DNA from: Demequina sp. B12
GTDB lineage: Bacteria > Actinomycetota > Actinomycetes > Actinomycetales > Demequinaceae
Length of the DNA: 64,000 bases
Assembly: GCF_028823635.1 (NCBI RefSeq)
Contig: NZ_JAPEHU010000001.1
Span: 186,001 to 250,000 of the forward strand
Reading direction: 5' to 3'
Part shown: piece by piece, positions 62,054 through 64,000 of the stretch
How the letters are laid out: each line of letters begins with the position of its first letter
Position numbering within the stretch: the first letter of the stretch is position 1
The notes under the pieces: generated by a model
What the model was told of the DNA's origin: nothing
Databases searched by the model: none
What the model saw: the letters and a program-made list of their open reading frames with translations, nothing else
Position numbers and translations under genes: made by a program

Positions 62054-62974
62054 ATGACGTTGATGGCAACACCGGCAGCTGAGGTGCACGTAGACGACAC
62101 GCTCGTGCGCTCACTGCTCGCTGCCCAACATCCCGACCTCGCCGACCTCACCCTGGGCCCACGAGTCGAAGGCTGGGACAACATCACGTACCGCCTTGGC
62201 GACACCCTCGCCGTGCGCCTCCCCCGCCGCGAAATGGGCGCCCGCATCGCCACCACCGAACTGGACTGGCTCCCGCGCATCGGCTCCCAATGGACCTTCC
62301 CCGCTCCGGTGCCCCAACGCATCGGGCAGCCCACCGACGCCTACCCATGGCGCTGGTCCGTCGTGCCGTGGATCCAAGGCGACATGGCGTACGACGCCCC
62401 GCTGAACGTTGACGGCGCACGCGACCTGGGCCATGCGCTCGCCCAAGTCCACACCACCGCGCCTAGCGACGCCCCACTCAACCCCGTCCGATCGCGCACC
62501 CTCCGCGAACGCGCCGAAACCTTCGACCACCGGCTCCGCCTCATCGAAGCCGACCACCCCATGCGGACCGCGACGCTCAGAGAAGCGTTCAGAGCGGCAC
62601 TGGAAGCGGCATCGGCCCCCTCCACATGGACCCACCTGGACCTCCACGGCGAAAACGTCCTCACACGCCACGGCCGCCTGGCCGGAATCCTGGACTGGGG
62701 AGACGCCGCCGTCGGGTCACCCGCCACAGACCTGGGCCAAGCGTCAGTGCTGGTGGGACGCGAACACGTCATGCCGATGCTCGACGCGTACGCCGGAACA
62801 GCAGACCGTTCCGTCGCGACCTTCATCGCAAGCGCTGCGGGACGGCTCGCCATCCGTGCGGAAGCCCTGAACTATGCGGTCACACTCGCGGCGATGGAAG
62901 ACCAGCGGTATCGCAACCCCGGCTTGCGGGCTTTGCAGGGCCTAAGCCAGCGGAGCAGTCGCACCCTGAGCTAG
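62054..62974 (+). CDS. APH-family phosphotransferase
   Basis: 306 aa kinase of the aminoglycoside/choline phosphotransferase fold. DNITYRLGDTLAVRLPRRE holds the nucleotide-binding Lys/Arg (~39-57); the catalytic loop is THLDLHGENVL (~195-205) and the metal-binding Asp is in GILDWGDA (~213-220). Resistance or housekeeping use cannot be told apart. TAACGT (62042-62047) ends 6 nt before the ATG. Confidence 0.88.
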   Translation: MTLMATPAAEVHVDDTLVRSLLAAQHPDLADLTLGPRVEGWDNITYRLGDTLAVRLPRREMGARIATTELDWLPRIGSQWTFPAPVPQRIGQPTDAYPWRWSVVPWIQGDMAYDAPLNVDGARDLGHALAQVHTTAPSDAPLNPVRSRTLRERAETFDHRLRLIEADHPMRTATLREAFRAALEAASAPSTWTHLDLHGENVLTRHGRLAGILDWGDAAVGSPATDLGQASVLVGREHVMPMLDAYAGTADRSVATFIASAAGRLAIRAEALNYAVTLAAMEDQRYRNPGLRALQGLSQRSSRTLS

Positions 62975-62983
62975 CGTGGGGCT

Positions 62984-63550
62984 ATGGAATCGACCTTTGC
63001 CCCTCTCGAGACGGAACGCCTCACGTTGCGCACCATGACGCTCGACGATGCGGAGGATCTCGCAGAGCGCCGGTCCGACACCACGACCGCTCAATACCAG
63101 GCATGGCGCGCACCGTACTCCGTGGACAGGGCACGTGAACTCATCGCAGAAATCACGTCCAGGCCAGGGCCGATGCCGGGGCACTGGTACCAGCTCGCCG
63201 TGGTGCGTAAGCGTGACGGGAAGGTCCTGGGGGACGTGGCCGTCCACCTGTCACCCAATGGCAAGACCGCCGAAGTGGGCTTCACCCTGCACCCGTGGGC
63301 GCGCGGTCACCACTACGCGACCGAGGCCACCGCTCGGCTCGTGGACTATGCCGTTTTTGACCTGAACGTGCATCGTGTCGAAGCAACCACGCACCCGCAC
63401 AACATTGCGTCGGTCCGGGTGTTGGAGCGCATCGGCTTCCTTGCCGAAGGTGTGCGGCGCGAGGCGTACTGGGTGGATGACGAGGTCAGCGACGACGCCA
63501 TCTACGGACTGCTGGCTCGTGAGTGGCGTGCGCGCCGCGCCCAGGACTGA
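62984..63550 (+). CDS. GNAT-family N-acetyltransferase (RimJ/RimL type)
   Basis: 188 aa. LETERLTLRTMTLDDAEDLAE at the start, acetyl-CoA loop in GFTLHPWARGHHYATEATARLVDYA (~97-121), then VHRVEATTHPHNIASVRVLERIGF (~126-149), standard for RimJ/RimL. Acetylates a protein N-terminus or a small amine. TAGCGT (62972-62977) ends 6 nt before the ATG and overlaps the stop codon of the upstream kinase gene. Confidence 0.9.
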   Translation: MESTFAPLETERLTLRTMTLDDAEDLAERRSDTTTAQYQAWRAPYSVDRARELIAEITSRPGPMPGHWYQLAVVRKRDGKVLGDVAVHLSPNGKTAEVGFTLHPWARGHHYATEATARLVDYAVFDLNVHRVEATTHPHNIASVRVLERIGFLAEGVRREAYWVDDEVSDDAIYGLLAREWRARRAQD

Positions 63551-63610
63551 CCCCACCTCCCCGCGCGTCTCCGGTGCTTCCCCGGCGCACCCCACGCCGC
63601 ACCTCCCCGC

Positions 63611-63666
63611 CAAATGGCTCCATTTGGTTGTTTTAGTGCGCTAAGACAACCAAATGGAGCCATTTG
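63611..63666. repeat. REP-like hairpin element, copy 5
   Basis: Arms 63611-63632 and 63645-63666 match with one G-T wobble, and the inner TTAG/CTAA pairs extend the stem to about 26 bp around a TGCG tetraloop. It is the most perfect hairpin of the family. It lies 60 bp after the acetyltransferase stop. Confidence 0.88.
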
Positions 63667-63698
63667 AGGGAGGGGGGAAGCATGGAAGACTGTCAGGC

Positions 63699-64000
63699 AT
63701 GGACATCTATGAGACACCGCTACCTGGCATTGGCGTCCGGTACGAGTTTCAGGCCGAAAGCGGCGACCACGTAGGCGTGGTGGTCCGCAGAGACGGCAAG
63801 CGCGACTTTGCGCTCTACGACCGGGAGGACCCGGACTCATGCCGTGGCACCGTCGAACTGTCCGAGGGCGATGCCGCGAAACTTGCTGAACTCATGGGCG
63901 GCACTTCCATCACCGCACGCCTGGCGTCGCTACGCCATCACGTCGAAGGGCTCGCGATCGAGTGGATCACCATGCCGTCGGCAGGCGGCTTGACCCACAA
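63699..64000 (+). CDS. KhtT-like regulatory subunit of a K+/H+ antiporter, cut by window edge
   Basis: The first 100 codons are present, starting MDIYETPLPGIGVRYEFQAE and continuing GDHVGVVVRRDGKRDFALYD, then VELSEGDAAKLAELMGG. This matches the N-terminus of KhtT-type cation:proton antiporter regulators, which control KhtU-like transporters through a C-terminal TrkA_C domain that would lie beyond the edge. The antiporter gene is expected next. The ATG at 63699 follows the hairpin repeat by 32 bp. Confidence 0.75.
   Translation, partial: MDIYETPLPGIGVRYEFQAESGDHVGVVVRRDGKRDFALYDREDPDSCRGTVELSEGDAAKLAELMGGTSITARLASLRHHVEGLAIEWITMPSAGGLTH

Overview
This is a 64 kb chromosomal stretch of a high-GC Gram-positive bacterium. 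LPxTG/LAxTG wall proteins, a conservon (cvnABCD-type) operon, LppM-like lipoproteins, a septum-formation-family protein, DUF885 and SHOCT proteins, and an MmeI-type restriction enzyme together point to Actinomycetota, most likely Micrococcales; the genus cannot be told from the sequence. There are no rRNA genes, CRISPR arrays, transposases or phage genes. About 94% is coding and no gene-free gap exceeds 300 bp.

Layout. 1-1813: a decayed and an intact copy of a two-gene module (secreted protein plus tiny membrane protein). 1853-5337: MntR-type regulator and manganese ABC importer. 5417-10521: TrmH-family methyltransferase/purT pair, LemA with a membrane partner, pyrE and a short-chain dehydrogenase. 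10575-13579: single-chain MmeI-like restriction-modification enzyme with a small upstream protein. 13725-15835: exonuclease III and envelope proteins. 16041-18915: three-gene signalling operon (response regulator, histidine kinase, kinase-like membrane protein). 18951-22472: SHOCT protein, DUF885 peptidase, LAxTG wall protein. 22714-23309: tRNA-Arg and two tRNA-Ser. 23319-30307: PIN protein and a conservon whose sensor kinase is 1,664 aa. 30488-41225: housekeeping enzymes (quinone reductase, AGE isomerase, HAD phosphatase, serS, lipid kinase, pheA, glycosyltransferase, pgm), interrupted by a DUF559 endonuclease-like gene bracketed by inverted hairpin repeats. 41253-49526: a 2,757-aa LPxTG surface protein. 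49661-58019: TetR regulators, two LppM-like lipoproteins, MFS transporter, a structured-RNA interval with a CRP-type site, VanZ-RDD protein, ATP-grasp enzyme, HPP protein. 58145-64000: MalY-type lyase, a copper-handling/DyP peroxidase operon, APH kinase, acetyltransferase and the start of a KhtT-like antiporter regulator.

Genome-scale signals. (i) The nonamer GGCCGATGC and its complement occur about 39 times by eye, in both orientations, in genes and gaps. (ii) Five ~60-bp hairpin repeats sit in intergenic gaps, two of them as an inverted pair around the DUF559 gene. (iii) At least 15 genes have a TANNNT hexamer ending 6-7 nt before the start codon, implying widespread leaderless transcription. 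(iv) Three CRP/GlxR-like palindromes lie in intergenic DNA.
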